DNA from: an uncultured Oscillospiraceae bacterium
Lineage (GTDB): Bacteria > Bacillota > Clostridia > Oscillospirales > Oscillospiraceae
Assembly: GCA_948616425.1 (NCBI GenBank)
Contig: CAPGBJ010000092.1
Location: forward strand, 1 to 18,031
DNA: 18,031 nt
Direction: 5' to 3'
The stretch's first letter is position 1. Every line of letters starts with the position of its first letter. Under the pieces are notes generated by a model. That model was not told the DNA's origin. It ran no database searches and worked only from the letters and a program-made list of their open reading frames with translations. Both the position numbers and the translations under genes were made by a program. This document shows, in pieces, positions 1 to 6,065 of this stretch.

Positions 1-325
1 CATACTCGCGGACAAGAGTAATGCCCTGCTCCCTTGTCAATTCACGGGGCAGGGCAATTTCAATTTCTCTTGCAAGCTGGGCATTTTTCGCTTTCTCGAT
101 TTTCTCCACCGCGTTCCACAAAACCGCCCGGTCAGAGAAAGCGGCGGGGGCGTGGCCGGGGAGTAAAATCTCGGTATGGACAACGCCGCCCTTGTGGGTG
201 TAGTCGTGGGTTTCCCCGTCAAAGTCGTTGGTGAGTTTCTCCCCCGCCCGGTAAGCGGCTGCGGCAACGGCGGACTTGCCCTTGCCGCGGGAGATGATTT
301 TGATACTGTAATGGTAGATTGCCAC
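1..325 (-). CDS. MobA/MobL-family (MobQ) relaxase, N-terminal part, runs off left edge
   Basis: This is the DNA-nicking relaxase that would start conjugative transfer by cutting oriT and binding the 5' end covalently. The reading frame starts at a GTG (325-323) seven bases after an AGGAGG on the minus strand. It opens with MAIYHYSIKIISRGKG and continues SAVAAAAYRAGEKL, the standard opening of MobA/MobL proteins. Tyr25, in AAYRAG, falls where the catalytic tyrosine of MobA of R1162/RSF1010 is found. Only about 108 residues are inside the window. A longer antisense frame that overlaps it has no family resemblance. The gene is transcribed away from the cargo units to its right, and a perfect hairpin lies just upstream. 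In related elements a DUF3847 gene and oriT lie directly upstream; here that part sits about 2.8 kb away, beyond 3036, with two cargo units in between. Confidence 0.88.
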   Translation of the reverse strand, partial: MAIYHYSIKIISRGKGKSAVAAAAYRAGEKLTNDFDGETHDYTHKGGVVHTEILLPGHAPAAFSDRAVLWNAVEKIEKAKNAQLAREIEIALPRELTREQGITLVREY

Positions 326-361
326 AGGCTGTCCTCCTTTCTGCGGGTCGTTCCCCCGTCC

Positions 362-383
362 TTTTGTGCCGAGAGGCACAAAA
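362..383. other. Perfect inverted repeat upstream of the relaxase
   Basis: The arms TTTTGTGCC and GGCACAAAA are perfectly complementary around a GAGA loop. The site lies 37 bases upstream of the relaxase start. It could be a terminator that insulates the relaxase, or an oriT-associated hairpin. The sequence alone does not decide between these. Confidence 0.5.
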
Positions 384-400
384 CGCCGTCTGCAAGAGCC

Positions 401-478
401 GGTTGGCAGGAGCGAGGTTGATGTTTTGAAATTCTTTGATGGATAGTGGTGGAAAAATAGTCGCTGTTGTGGTAGACT
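401..478 (+). promoter_or_regulatory. Conserved cargo promoter block P, copy 1
   Basis: This block is nearly identical to sequence at 1557-1633 and, on the minus strand, at 8192-8120. All three share a run beginning GGCAGGAG.GAGGTTGAT and continuing TTTTGAAATTCTTTGATGG. A possible -35 TGGAAA (450-455) and -10 TAGACT (473-478) are separated by 17 bases, and the base pair spacing is the same in all three copies. The copy leads into the gene at 495. It lacks the hairpin half that precedes copies 2 and 3, so its left border looks like a recombination junction with the relaxase side. Confidence 0.6.
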
Positions 479-494
479 AAAGGTAAATCCACTT

Positions 495-929
495 ATGAGT
501 AGGGGGCGGACAACGGCTGAACGATTTATAGTAATTGGCGGTTCTCTGTTTTTTTCGTTTGGTGCATTTTATTTTTGCAGACAAAGCAGTTCTTACTATG
601 ACACACTAAGATGGACAGCATTTCTTAGAATACGGAATAGTTTTTTATGCTGGCTTTTCATTTCACAAGCAATCAAAGCAAGAAAAGGCGTGAATAGTGG
701 CCGCTTAGTATATGTTGCTCCGCAGGATGAACATAAAATAACTGTCCTTGGCTTGCTGTCCCATTTGATTGTAGACAGCTTGGCAATTCGCTACATATTT
801 GTATCTGTTCAGTATGGACTGTTTCAAATGCAATCCTTTAGTACCGTTCAAAAAGCCTTGTTATATTTGGAGCTTGCTGCAATGACCGCCGCAATAGCAA
901 GCACCATAAATCAATCCAAAGTCGGGTGA
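495..929 (+). CDS. Small hypothetical membrane protein (first cargo gene, unit 1)
   Basis: The 144-residue product is not a family I recognise. A hydrophobic stretch at about residues 10-27 (FIVIGGSLFFSFGAFYFC) looks like a membrane segment or uncleaved signal anchor, and further hydrophobic stretches occur near residues 45-57 and 122-136. The ATG at 495 follows a weak AAAGGT site, so the start is uncertain. The gene is clearly more AT-rich than the relaxase and the recombinases, which suggests a separate origin. It follows promoter block P copy 1 and precedes repeat R2. By position it corresponds to the lipoprotein genes of units 2 and 3, but no sequence similarity to them is evident. A membrane-located immunity or surface role is possible but unproven. 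Confidence 0.55.
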   Translation: MSRGRTTAERFIVIGGSLFFSFGAFYFCRQSSSYYDTLRWTAFLRIRNSFLCWLFISQAIKARKGVNSGRLVYVAPQDEHKITVLGLLSHLIVDSLAIRYIFVSVQYGLFQMQSFSTVQKALLYLELAAMTAAIASTINQSKVG

Positions 930-946
930 CATCAGCCGGAAACAGG

Positions 947-983
947 GAGGCCGGTGTTGCCCATGCGTACCTCGTTCACGCAG
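947..983 (+). repeat. Repeat R2, copy 1 (37 bp, also inverted at 7034-7070)
   Basis: This stretch matches the reverse complement of 7034-7070 at 35 of 37 positions. Both copies lie between the first and second cargo genes of their unit. Weaker similarity extends a further 20 bases to the left, with differences mostly three bases apart. Read on the opposite strand both copies encode CV-EVRMGN-GL-VSG, so R2 looks like a remnant of a lost coding sequence. Confidence 0.7.
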
Positions 984-1026
984 GCTGAGTGCTGAGTGAT
1001 GGCGGTGTTTAAGGAGAACAATAAGC

Positions 1027-1356
1027 ATGAGCGAGTTTTATAAACTAAAGTATTATGTTATCGAGGCATTTTACGAGTACATTATTGCAGAAAACTTTAC
1101 AATAAGGCAATCTGTGGATAGATGCTTATATGAGTTTGGAAAACAAATATCCGAAGGTGGCGTGGATGCATTGGCTGTATATAGCACTCTTTTTTACAGG
1201 GCGGCTTTCCATTCAGCCGATGAGTTGAGGTTCTTTAGAAAGCATATAAATAAATTGAATTGCCTATTCTCTTCTGAACTGTGTCATGTTCTTTCTGAGG
1301 ATGAACTCGAAGAATTGACGGATGAGATAGACCTAATTAACCAAAAGCTCCAGTAG
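1027..1356 (+). CDS. Small hypothetical protein, immunity-like (second cargo gene, unit 1)
   Basis: This is a 109-residue soluble, probably all-helical acidic protein with no signal peptide or membrane segment. It starts at ATG 1027, after an AAGGAGA site at normal spacing. I do not recognise its family with certainty. Its size, aromatic-rich helices (YKLKYYVIEAFYEYI) and acidic C-terminus (LSEDELEELTDEID) resemble small immunity proteins of polymorphic toxin systems, but no adjacent toxin is present. It is AT-rich. Repeat R2 precedes it and O block copy 1 follows it, which is the position held by the gene at 6512-6994 in unit 3. Calling it immunity is inference only. Confidence 0.6.
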   Translation: MSEFYKLKYYVIEAFYEYIIAENFTIRQSVDRCLYEFGKQISEGGVDALAVYSTLFYRAAFHSADELRFFRKHINKLNCLFSSELCHVLSEDELEELTDEIDLINQKLQ

Positions 1357-1383
1357 GAGATATTACACCGATAGCTTTACACG

Positions 1384-1525
1384 AAGATGGCGCAGTAGTG
1401 CCCAACAAGGCCAAGGGAAGTGTACCCCCTCCCGGCCTCGCTCCGCAAGCCCGTTACCCTTGCGCCTCGTCCCCGTTCCGGCTCCCGTCTGCGCCGCTCT
1501 CCTGCGCTGGACGGGCGGTATTGGT
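1384..1525 (+). repeat. O block copy 1: oriT-like sequence plus DUF3847 3' tail
   Basis: This GC-rich intergenic block is similar to 3036-3160 and, inverted, to 6366-6490. On the minus strand, 1507-1454 reads AQESGADGSRNGDEAQG followed by a stop, which matches the C-terminus of the intact DUF3847 protein that ends at 3103 (AQEDGTDGSAAQG). Beyond the stop lies GGAAGTGTACCCCCTC, which faintly resembles the nick region of IncQ/MobQ origins. The block is therefore probably a duplicated oriT border; the nick assignment is inference. Confidence 0.6.
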
Positions 1526-1537
1526 GGCAGTTTCGAT

Positions 1538-1568
1538 AAAAAATACTCCCACCAATTTTGGCAGGAGT
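1538..1568 (-). terminator. Intrinsic terminator, minus strand, at the edge of promoter block P copy 2
   Basis: On the minus strand, ACTCCTGCC pairs with GGTGGGAGT around a six-base loop and is followed by A then six T residues (1543-1538). The equivalent hairpin at 8184-8214 faces the opposite way because unit 3 is inverted. It would stop transcripts coming from the mobilization side before they run through the cargo promoter. Confidence 0.6.
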
Positions 1569-1633
1569 GAGGTTGATGTTTTGAAATTCTTTGATGGATG
1601 ATGGTGGAAAAACGACGGCTATTGTGGTAGACT
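1557..1633 (+). promoter_or_regulatory. Conserved cargo promoter block P, copy 2
   Basis: This is nearly identical to 401-478. The candidate -35 TGGAAA (1605-1610) and -10 TAGACT (1628-1633) have 17 bases between them. The gene at 1666 follows, with a GGAGG ribosome site at 1651-1655. Confidence 0.65.
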
Positions 1634-1665
1634 GAATTGTAAACAATGACGGAGGAAATCGCCCC

Positions 1666-2466
1666 ATGAATATGAAAAAACAAAAAATATCATTACAAGT
1701 GTTCTTCTTGGCTCTTATTTGTTGTGCGCTTTGCGCCTGTCAAACAGACAATGCTTTATCGCAAACTACCCAGCCGCAAAAGTCACTCCAGCAGTTGTTA
1801 GAGGAACAACCCATAGACGATACCCACGATGCTTTTCTGATAGATACCGGCGGTGAACTTGGGACGCTGCTGGTGGCTGCGGAGTTGGCTATGGAAAACA
1901 AGGATGAATTTGGAACCCGCGATATTACATTTTCAGTCTGGAACCCAGCAGATATGGAACAACCTATTCAAATATTTTCAGAGGAATTTATGATGGGTGT
2001 TGCGCCGGAGTTTCATCATGTGGTCGATGTTAATTTTGACGGTTTTCAAGATTTTGGGTATCTCTTTTTCTTGGGAAATCAGCCCAATTATTGTCATTAC
2101 TGGCTGTGGGACGAGGAATATGGGCAATTCAAATACTGTGCGTCTCTTTCAGAAATATCACAGGCCGTATTTGACCCGGAGCGGCAAGTGGTCACTGGCT
2201 GGGCGCGTAGTAGCGGAGCAGGCGATGGTGTCACTACTTTCCACCGTTGGGAGGACGGGGAACTGGTATGTGTGCGGCGAGTTGAGTCGTTCTCTCCATG
2301 GGAGGAACCAAGCATTGTCCGTGTGCAAGATAGGATTGATGGAGAACTTCAACAGGTCTACCGCGAGGAGTTTCCTTGGCTTGGCGAGGAACCGGAAGGT
2401 CAGGAAGCATGGCGGCAGGCACAGCATAGATGGTGCGATTTGGACTATCACGGCGAAGTTGAATAG
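1666..2466 (+). CDS. Secreted lipoprotein, XAC2610-like (first cargo gene, unit 2)
   Basis: The 266-residue protein has a lipoprotein signal peptide: a lysine-rich start, a hydrophobic core (VFFLALICCALCAC) and a lipobox with Cys25 as the probable lipidated residue. It would be anchored on the outer face of the membrane. Near residues 122-128 it carries DVNFDGFQDF, the calcium-loop-like motif shared by XAC2610-type proteins and FG-GAP-like repeats. XAC2610 of Xanthomonas is an immunity lipoprotein against a secreted cell-wall hydrolase. A similar shielding role here is inference, since I saw only the motif and the overall layout. ATG 1666 follows GGAGG by ten bases; ATG 1672 is an alternative. 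Promoter block P copy 2 drives it, and the next gene follows 12 bases later. Confidence 0.7.
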   Translation: MNMKKQKISLQVFFLALICCALCACQTDNALSQTTQPQKSLQQLLEEQPIDDTHDAFLIDTGGELGTLLVAAELAMENKDEFGTRDITFSVWNPADMEQPIQIFSEEFMMGVAPEFHHVVDVNFDGFQDFGYLFFLGNQPNYCHYWLWDEEYGQFKYCASLSEISQAVFDPERQVVTGWARSSGAGDGVTTFHRWEDGELVCVRRVESFSPWEEPSIVRVQDRIDGELQQVYREEFPWLGEEPEGQEAWRQAQHRWCDLDYHGEVE

Positions 2467-2478
2467 CGGGGGAAAACA

Positions 2479-3024
2479 GTGGTGAGCAAGGAAAAGCCTT
2501 TGAAAATAGCATGGTATATTCTATTAGCAAGTATGTCTGTGCTTACAATTTTGTTCTTTTTTGATATTAAATTTATGGTGGCGGGATTGAACATTATCGC
2601 GTGGGATATATTGGCAGGCGGTATTTGGATTTTTATTAAATTGTGTAGATGGGCTGGGCGTGAGAATACGGGGAAAAGGACACTTGCCGTAATTGCTTTA
2701 ATGCTTGTAGGATTATTTGCAGGCGCAATTATGTTTATGGGTCTATGTATCTACGGCGGAATATCTTGCTATGTGGAACAGACAGAACCACAAACACACC
2801 GCACATTTGTGGCAGAATACGCACATAACTTGATGGGACGCGGAAGTGTTAAACTATATGAACGGTTTGGGCCTTTACTCCTTGCGTGTGATGTGGATGA
2901 GTACGTTGGCGAATTTTCACTTGAGCGCCCAGAGGATCGACAGCTATATATCAGCGAGGATGGCAAATGTATTGTTGTCGCATATTTCTTTCTTGTACCT
3001 ACATTTGTTATTCCATTAGAATAA
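2479..3024 (+). CDS. Hypothetical membrane protein (second cargo gene, unit 2)
   Basis: This 181-residue protein has about three hydrophobic segments in its first half: roughly residues 10-27, 33-53 and 69-92. A soluble, probably extracellular C-terminal region of about 85 residues follows, ending in a further hydrophobic stretch (VVAYFFLVPTFVIPL). I recognise no family. A GTG GTG pair at 2479-2484 offers two starts, preceded by a purine-rich GGGGGA. The gene lies 12 bases downstream of the lipoprotein gene, so the two are probably co-transcribed and may act together at the membrane. It is AT-rich compared with the neighbouring mobilization genes. Unlike units 1 and 3, no R2 repeat separates the two genes here. 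Confidence 0.65.
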   Translation: MVSKEKPLKIAWYILLASMSVLTILFFFDIKFMVAGLNIIAWDILAGGIWIFIKLCRWAGRENTGKRTLAVIALMLVGLFAGAIMFMGLCIYGGISCYVEQTEPQTHRTFVAEYAHNLMGRGSVKLYERFGPLLLACDVDEYVGEFSLERPEDRQLYISEDGKCIVVAYFFLVPTFVIPLE

Positions 3025-3035
3025 CCCGATAGGAC

Positions 3036-3160
3036 AGCACTGTAACGCCCAACGAGGCCGGGGGAAGCATAGCACCTCTCCCGGCCTCGCCCTGCAAGCC
3101 CGTTACCCCTGCGCCGCGCTCCCGTCTGTGCCGTCCTCCTGCGCTGTCTGGGCGGTTTTG
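3036..3160 (+). repeat. O block copy 2: oriT-like sequence overlapping the DUF3847 3' end
   Basis: This is the copy attached to the intact DUF3847 gene. It matches copy 1 over most of its length (GCCCAAC-AGGCC, then CCGGCCTCGC and GCAAGCCCGTTACCC). The position equivalent to the candidate nick region reads GGAAGCATAGCACCTC and so has diverged. In mobilizable elements of this type oriT lies next to the DUF3847 gene, which supports the oriT reading. Confidence 0.6.
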
Positions 3161-3456
3161 GCGGCGGGCGGGGTGTTACCCCTCCCCGCCGTTCCCGCGC
3201 CCTGTGCGGGGGCTGTGGCGGCGTTCTGGGCGGTCAATCCGTCCAGTATGCGGCGGCTGTGTTCGGTGGCGATGGTCTGCTCCAAAAAGGTCTTGAACTG
3301 TTCCTTGGTCAGCGTGATGCTGTCGGGCAGCAGCTTCTCAAAAAGCCCCATGCGCTTGCAGAGGCGGTTCGTCCTGTCCTTGCGCTCCTGCTCTTTCTGC
3401 TCCTGGATAAGCCGCTTTTTCTTGTTTTCAAGCTGTCCTGATTTAGAGTTCCCCAT
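3103..3456 (-). CDS. DUF3847-family mobilization-associated protein
   Basis: The 117-residue protein begins MGNSKSGQLENKKKRL, forms a charged coiled-coil-like helix rich in K, E and Q, and continues RKDRTNRLCKRMGLFEKLL. That pattern matches the small DUF3847 proteins coded upstream of MobA/MobL relaxases in clostridial elements. A DNA-binding accessory role at oriT is likely by context but not shown. The last 40 residues are Ala/Gly/Thr-rich and low in complexity. I place the start at ATG 3456; a TTG at 3507 would extend the frame by 17 residues and overlap the ImmA stop. The protein lies directly downstream of the XRE/ImmA pair on the same strand. Its C-terminal codons recur in the O blocks at 1384 and 6366. 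Confidence 0.7.
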   Translation of the reverse strand: MGNSKSGQLENKKKRLIQEQKEQERKDRTNRLCKRMGLFEKLLPDSITLTKEQFKTFLEQTIATEHSRRILDGLTAQNAATAPAQGAGTAGRGNTPPAAKTAQTAQEDGTDGSAAQG

Positions 3457-3503
3457 TGATAAAACATAAGGGAGCGGACTTATATGCCCACTCCCTGTTT
3501 CCG

Positions 3504-4157
3504 TCAAGGCTCGCCGGATGCCGGCCAGCCCCGCTCTATGTTCTTCATAAAATCCCCATGCGAAACAATGGGGGACTCCAGCTTATACCCCTTGCGCTTC
3601 ATCACCCGGAACTTGAAGTCCAGCATCTCGGCCGGCACACAGAGGACGCTTGCCGCCTGGAAGAAGAACAGATCGTCGTTCAGTGTCTCCAGCACATCCT
3701 CATCGGAAAGGAGCAGTTCAGAGGCAAATATGTTCGCCTCGTACTCCCTGAAATCCACGGTATCGAACAGGACCATTTCATGGAAAGCCGCCATCGCCCC
3801 AGCCGAATTGTGCAGTACACAATGTCCGATCTCATGGGCGAGGACCACCCTCTGCAATTCCTCCGGCAGGTCGCTGTTGATGGTGATGTGCTTCGTCCGG
3901 CGATGCACGATAAAAAAGCCCTTGCAGCATCCATCGTAAAGCCCCATCGGTTCGTAACTGACTATGATCTTCATTGCCTTTGCCAGCCGGAATGGGTCGG
4001 TCTCATCGTACTTCCGCATGACCCGTTTGACTTCATCGGCAATATAGCTGATATTGATAGCAGACAACTGTTTCCACTTCCTCCCTGTCCCCGGATCAGG
4101 GACCCACACAGATGCCTCCGGCACATCGGCAGGGACATCCCCAAAACCTGCGGCCAA
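3504..4157 (-). CDS. ImmA/IrrE-family metallopeptidase
   Basis: This is a zinc protease-like protein of up to 217 residues. The HEIGH motif at about residues 108-112 supplies the zinc ligands and catalytic glutamate, and a conserved acidic helix follows (YEANIFASELLL), as in ImmA/IrrE proteins. In ICEBs1 ImmA cuts the repressor ImmR to switch the element on; here the XRE protein coded immediately upstream is the natural partner. The frame begins with TTG 4157-4155, the very codon after the XRE stop and in the same frame, so translation may reinitiate. Later in-frame starts are possible because no clear ribosome site precedes the TTG. The C-terminal end overlaps the extended form of the DUF3847 frame. 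Confidence 0.85.
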   Translation of the reverse strand: MAAGFGDVPADVPEASVWVPDPGTGRKWKQLSAINISYIADEVKRVMRKYDETDPFRLAKAMKIIVSYEPMGLYDGCCKGFFIVHRRTKHITINSDLPEELQRVVLAHEIGHCVLHNSAGAMAAFHEMVLFDTVDFREYEANIFASELLLSDEDVLETLNDDLFFFQAASVLCVPAEMLDFKFRVMKRKGYKLESPIVSHGDFMKNIERGWPASGEP

Positions 4158-4598
4158 TCAAGCCTTGCGCTTCTTCCTGCGGCCATAGGTCTCTTTCGCC
4201 GCCTCTTTACATTCCAGATAGGCTTTCATCACAGCCTGGAAGTAGGCGTCCTTTGCCTCCTCGCTGACTGTGCCTCCAGCGAACATCGCCTGGTTCTGGG
4301 CCAGCATCGTTTCAAGGCTCATGGCCTCCCCGGTCCCCGCCTCCTGCCTCATCTGTTCAACATATTCCATGCGGTCGATGCCATACGAGGGGTCATCGAC
4401 CGCATCGTTTTTTAGAAATTCCGTGGACACGCCGAGGGCCTTTGCCAGCTTATAGAGCTGCGCCGCTTGTGGGAACCTCTTGCCGGACTCGTAGGTCACG
4501 ATTGTCCGAAACCCGATCCCCGCCCTTTCAGCCAACTGTTTCTGTGTAAGCCCCAAAAGCCCACGGTGTTCTTTTACTTTTTCCTGAAAGGATGCCAT
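4158..4598 (-). CDS. XRE-family helix-turn-helix repressor (ImmR-like)
   Basis: This 146-residue DNA-binding protein has an N-terminal HTH at about residues 8-62 (LTQKQLAERAGIGFRTIVTYESG). A C-terminal region rich in E, K and A may form an oligomerisation or cleavage segment. The ATG at 4598 follows GGAGGAGA. The gene is co-directional with the ImmA-like gene and separated from it by only the stop codon. This suggests a repressor/antirepressor switch for the mobilization genes. The divergent regulatory region at 4622-4716, with its phased GCAAG repeats, is the likely operator; that assignment is inference. The C-terminus is strongly basic (GRRKKRKA). Confidence 0.85.
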   Translation of the reverse strand: MASFQEKVKEHRGLLGLTQKQLAERAGIGFRTIVTYESGKRFPQAAQLYKLAKALGVSTEFLKNDAVDDPSYGIDRMEYVEQMRQEAGTGEAMSLETMLAQNQAMFAGGTVSEEAKDAYFQAVMKAYLECKEAAKETYGRRKKRKA

Positions 4599-4621
4599 CT
4601 CTTTCTCCTCCGTTCACCAAA

Positions 4622-4716
4622 CTTGCGAAATCATGCCAGTGTCTATTGACAACCTTGCGTGTTCTTGCTATAATCTCAATAGCAAGTATGAGCAAGTAGT
4701 AGCAACTACAAGCAAA
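4622..4716. promoter_or_regulatory. Consensus sigma-70 promoter within a 10-bp-phased operator array
   Basis: The promoter has -35 TTGACA (4646-4651), a 17-base spacer and -10 TATAAT (4669-4674), a perfect match to consensus, pointing rightward toward the protease gene at 4861. Around it CTTGC occurs at 4622, 4654 and 4664. The complementary GCAAG occurs at 4682 and 4692, with variants GCAAC at 4702 and GCAAA at 4712. The downstream copies are spaced exactly 10 bases apart, one helical turn, and the two copies at 4654 and 4664 lie inside the spacer. This is what a cooperative repressor site would look like. Confidence 0.75.
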
Positions 4717-4788
4717 TTATATGGCAAATAACCGCGGTTGTCAAGGAGAAATGTGCTAAAAGGGGCATATTTAAGGGATCGGATTGCC

Positions 4789-4831
4789 GGGACAGGACCT
4801 CCCGCATCGGGTGCGGGAGTCCTTTTGTCCC
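4789..4831 (+). terminator. Leader hairpin, terminator or attenuator-like
   Basis: GGACCTCCCGCA (4795-4806) pairs with TGCGGGAGTCC (4812-4822) with one bulged base, followed by TTTT. An outer pairing of GGGACA (4789-4794) with TGTCCC (4826-4831) can extend the stem. It lies in the roughly 180-base leader between the consensus promoter and the protease gene, so it may attenuate that operon. Confidence 0.55.
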
Positions 4832-4860
4832 TGCGGCCTGCCACATAGGAGGTGGAATTT

Positions 4861-5580
4861 TTGAGATCATGTTTTACAGTCGATGAAGTCGAGGAGCTGG
4901 CGGAGGGCATGGTGCGCCAGTATCTCGGAAAACAACGGGAGCCGCCGCTGCGGGTGGATATGGACGGCTTCCTCACGGGCTACCTGTGCCTGCCTCTGGA
5001 ATACCACAGCTTCGCGGAGGATGACCTGGGCAAGATCGGGTTCATCTCGGACGGGGCCACCCCGCTGCTGATCCTTTTGGGGCGGCGGACGGTGGAGCGG
5101 GTGTTCCCCAAGGGGACGGTGGTGCTGGAAAAGAGCCTGCAAAGCGAAAACGAGGAGGGCCGGAGGCGGTTCACCCTGGCCCATGAAGCCAGTCACTACA
5201 TCATGGACAGGACAGTGGCATTGGCATCGTTCCGGCGGGAACAGGATAAAGGGGGCGCATACGGGCCGGGGGAGCTTCGGGAGCTTCTCAGCGTCCAAGA
5301 AGCAAAGGTGGACAGGCTGGCGGCGGCGCTTCTCATGCCGGCGTACATCGTGCGGAACGTGCTGGGGCAGTATGCCGGGGCGGAGGCAATCTCCCTTTAT
5401 GGGGACAATCTCCTCCGGCTGGAGGATAAGCTGCTGGTACAGAAGATGGCCTGCGTGATGGGCGTGTCTTACACCGCTTTCCTGATCCGGCTGAAAGAGC
5501 TTCGGCTGGTGGAGCGGCGTGAGGTCTCTGAGTACATCACGCGGGAGATCGGCCTTGGGAATGGGGGGATGCACCAATGA
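4861..5580 (+). CDS. ImmA/IrrE-family metallopeptidase, second copy
   Basis: The protein has about 239 residues and an HEASH zinc motif at residues 108-112, followed by a helix with VDRLAAALLMP that supplies the third ligand region (as in the KVDRLAAALLMP of IrrE/ImmA-like proteins). It would be a cytoplasmic regulatory protease. I chose TTG 4861 because AGGAGG (4847-4852) sits eight bases upstream; a GTG at 4852 would overlap that site. It differs from the protease at 3504-4157 in sequence, so it is not a recent duplicate. Its stop overlaps the next gene by four bases, so the two are translationally coupled. The consensus promoter at 4646 and the leader hairpin control it. Confidence 0.82.
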   Translation: MRSCFTVDEVEELAEGMVRQYLGKQREPPLRVDMDGFLTGYLCLPLEYHSFAEDDLGKIGFISDGATPLLILLGRRTVERVFPKGTVVLEKSLQSENEEGRRRFTLAHEASHYIMDRTVALASFRREQDKGGAYGPGELRELLSVQEAKVDRLAAALLMPAYIVRNVLGQYAGAEAISLYGDNLLRLEDKLLVQKMACVMGVSYTAFLIRLKELRLVERREVSEYITREIGLGNGGMHQ

Positions 5581-5858
5581 ACGCTGTCAGGGCATACCAC
5601 CAGTCCGCCGTGAGCGAAGAAAACCTGCATAAACTCCGGCTTTCCAAGTCCGAGACGGAGGGACTTTTCCTGCGGGACATCCACTGCCCCTACTGCGGCT
5701 ATCTTGTGGAGCGTGTTTTCTCGGACGCCACGGGCCACAAGATGGTATTCTGCAAGAAATGCAAGGAGGAATACCCCGTGAACCTGGGGTACTTCCGGCG
5801 CGTCAGGCACGGGCGTCCCCGCCCCCATACCGGCGGGAGGCCGCGCCAGCGCAGATAA
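5577..5858 (+). CDS. Small zinc-ribbon protein
   Basis: The 93-residue protein has two CxxC knuckles, Cys37-Cys40 (HCPYCGYL) and Cys59-Cys62 (FCKKCKEE), which make a zinc ribbon. Its C-terminal tail is very basic (RVRHGRPRPHTGGRPRQRR) and could contact nucleic acid. The layout recalls small phage zinc-finger proteins such as Mu Com, but I cannot assign it to that family. The ATG overlaps the end of the protease gene (ATGA), so both are in one operon. A regulatory or nucleic-acid-binding role fits but is inference. Confidence 0.72.
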   Translation: MNAVRAYHQSAVSEENLHKLRLSKSETEGLFLRDIHCPYCGYLVERVFSDATGHKMVFCKKCKEEYPVNLGYFRRVRHGRPRPHTGGRPRQRR

Positions 5859-5889
5859 CTAAATAGATAAGCAATATGACTTTTGATCG

Positions 5890-6000
5890 AGCAAGCGGAG
5901 AGAGTCCGGCTGTGTGCCGGAGGAGACTGCCAAGCGCCGTACAAGGTTGGAATGGCTATGGGACGAACCCATCCATTCCGATTTGTACGGCGCTTTTTTT
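5890..6000 (+). ncRNA. Candidate structured leader RNA ending in an intrinsic terminator
   Basis: A first stem pairs AGTC (5903-5906) with GACT (5925-5928), and CCGGC (5906-5910) with GCCGG (5916-5920). A second, much longer stem pairs AGCGCCGTACAA (5933-5944) with TTGTACGGCGCT (5983-5994). Nested inside it are GGAATGG/CCATTCC and ATGGG/CCCAT around an ACGAA loop. Seven T residues follow (5994-6000). It lies between the zinc-ribbon gene and the XRE gene at 6066. It could be a simple terminator for the upstream operon, or a regulated leader of the XRE gene; I do not recognise a known riboswitch. Confidence 0.5.
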
Positions 6001-6065
6001 GTTTGCCCGATTGCCTTGTACCGCATTGGAAGTCCTGCCCCGCCTTGTTCGGGAAAGGACTTTTT

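Noticed and set aside
450..478. BlaI/MecI- or CopY-type operator in the P blocks
   Set aside because: TGTGGTAGACT recalls half of such a site, but no second half or dyad is present in any of the three copies, and no BlaI-type gene lies nearby.
37..492. Minus-strand open frame of 151 codons overlapping the left edge
   Set aside because: It is a shifted frame over the relaxase. The frame starting at GTG 325 gives the real MobA/MobL N-terminus.
3456..4415. Plus-strand open frame of 319 codons
   Set aside because: It lies opposite the ImmA-like and XRE genes, which have clear family motifs and ribosome sites; the plus-strand product is rich in His, Pro and Arg and looks like antisense translation.
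4867..5577. Minus-strand open frame of 236 codons
   Set aside because: It is the antisense of the second ImmA/IrrE gene, which carries HEASH and a good ribosome site.
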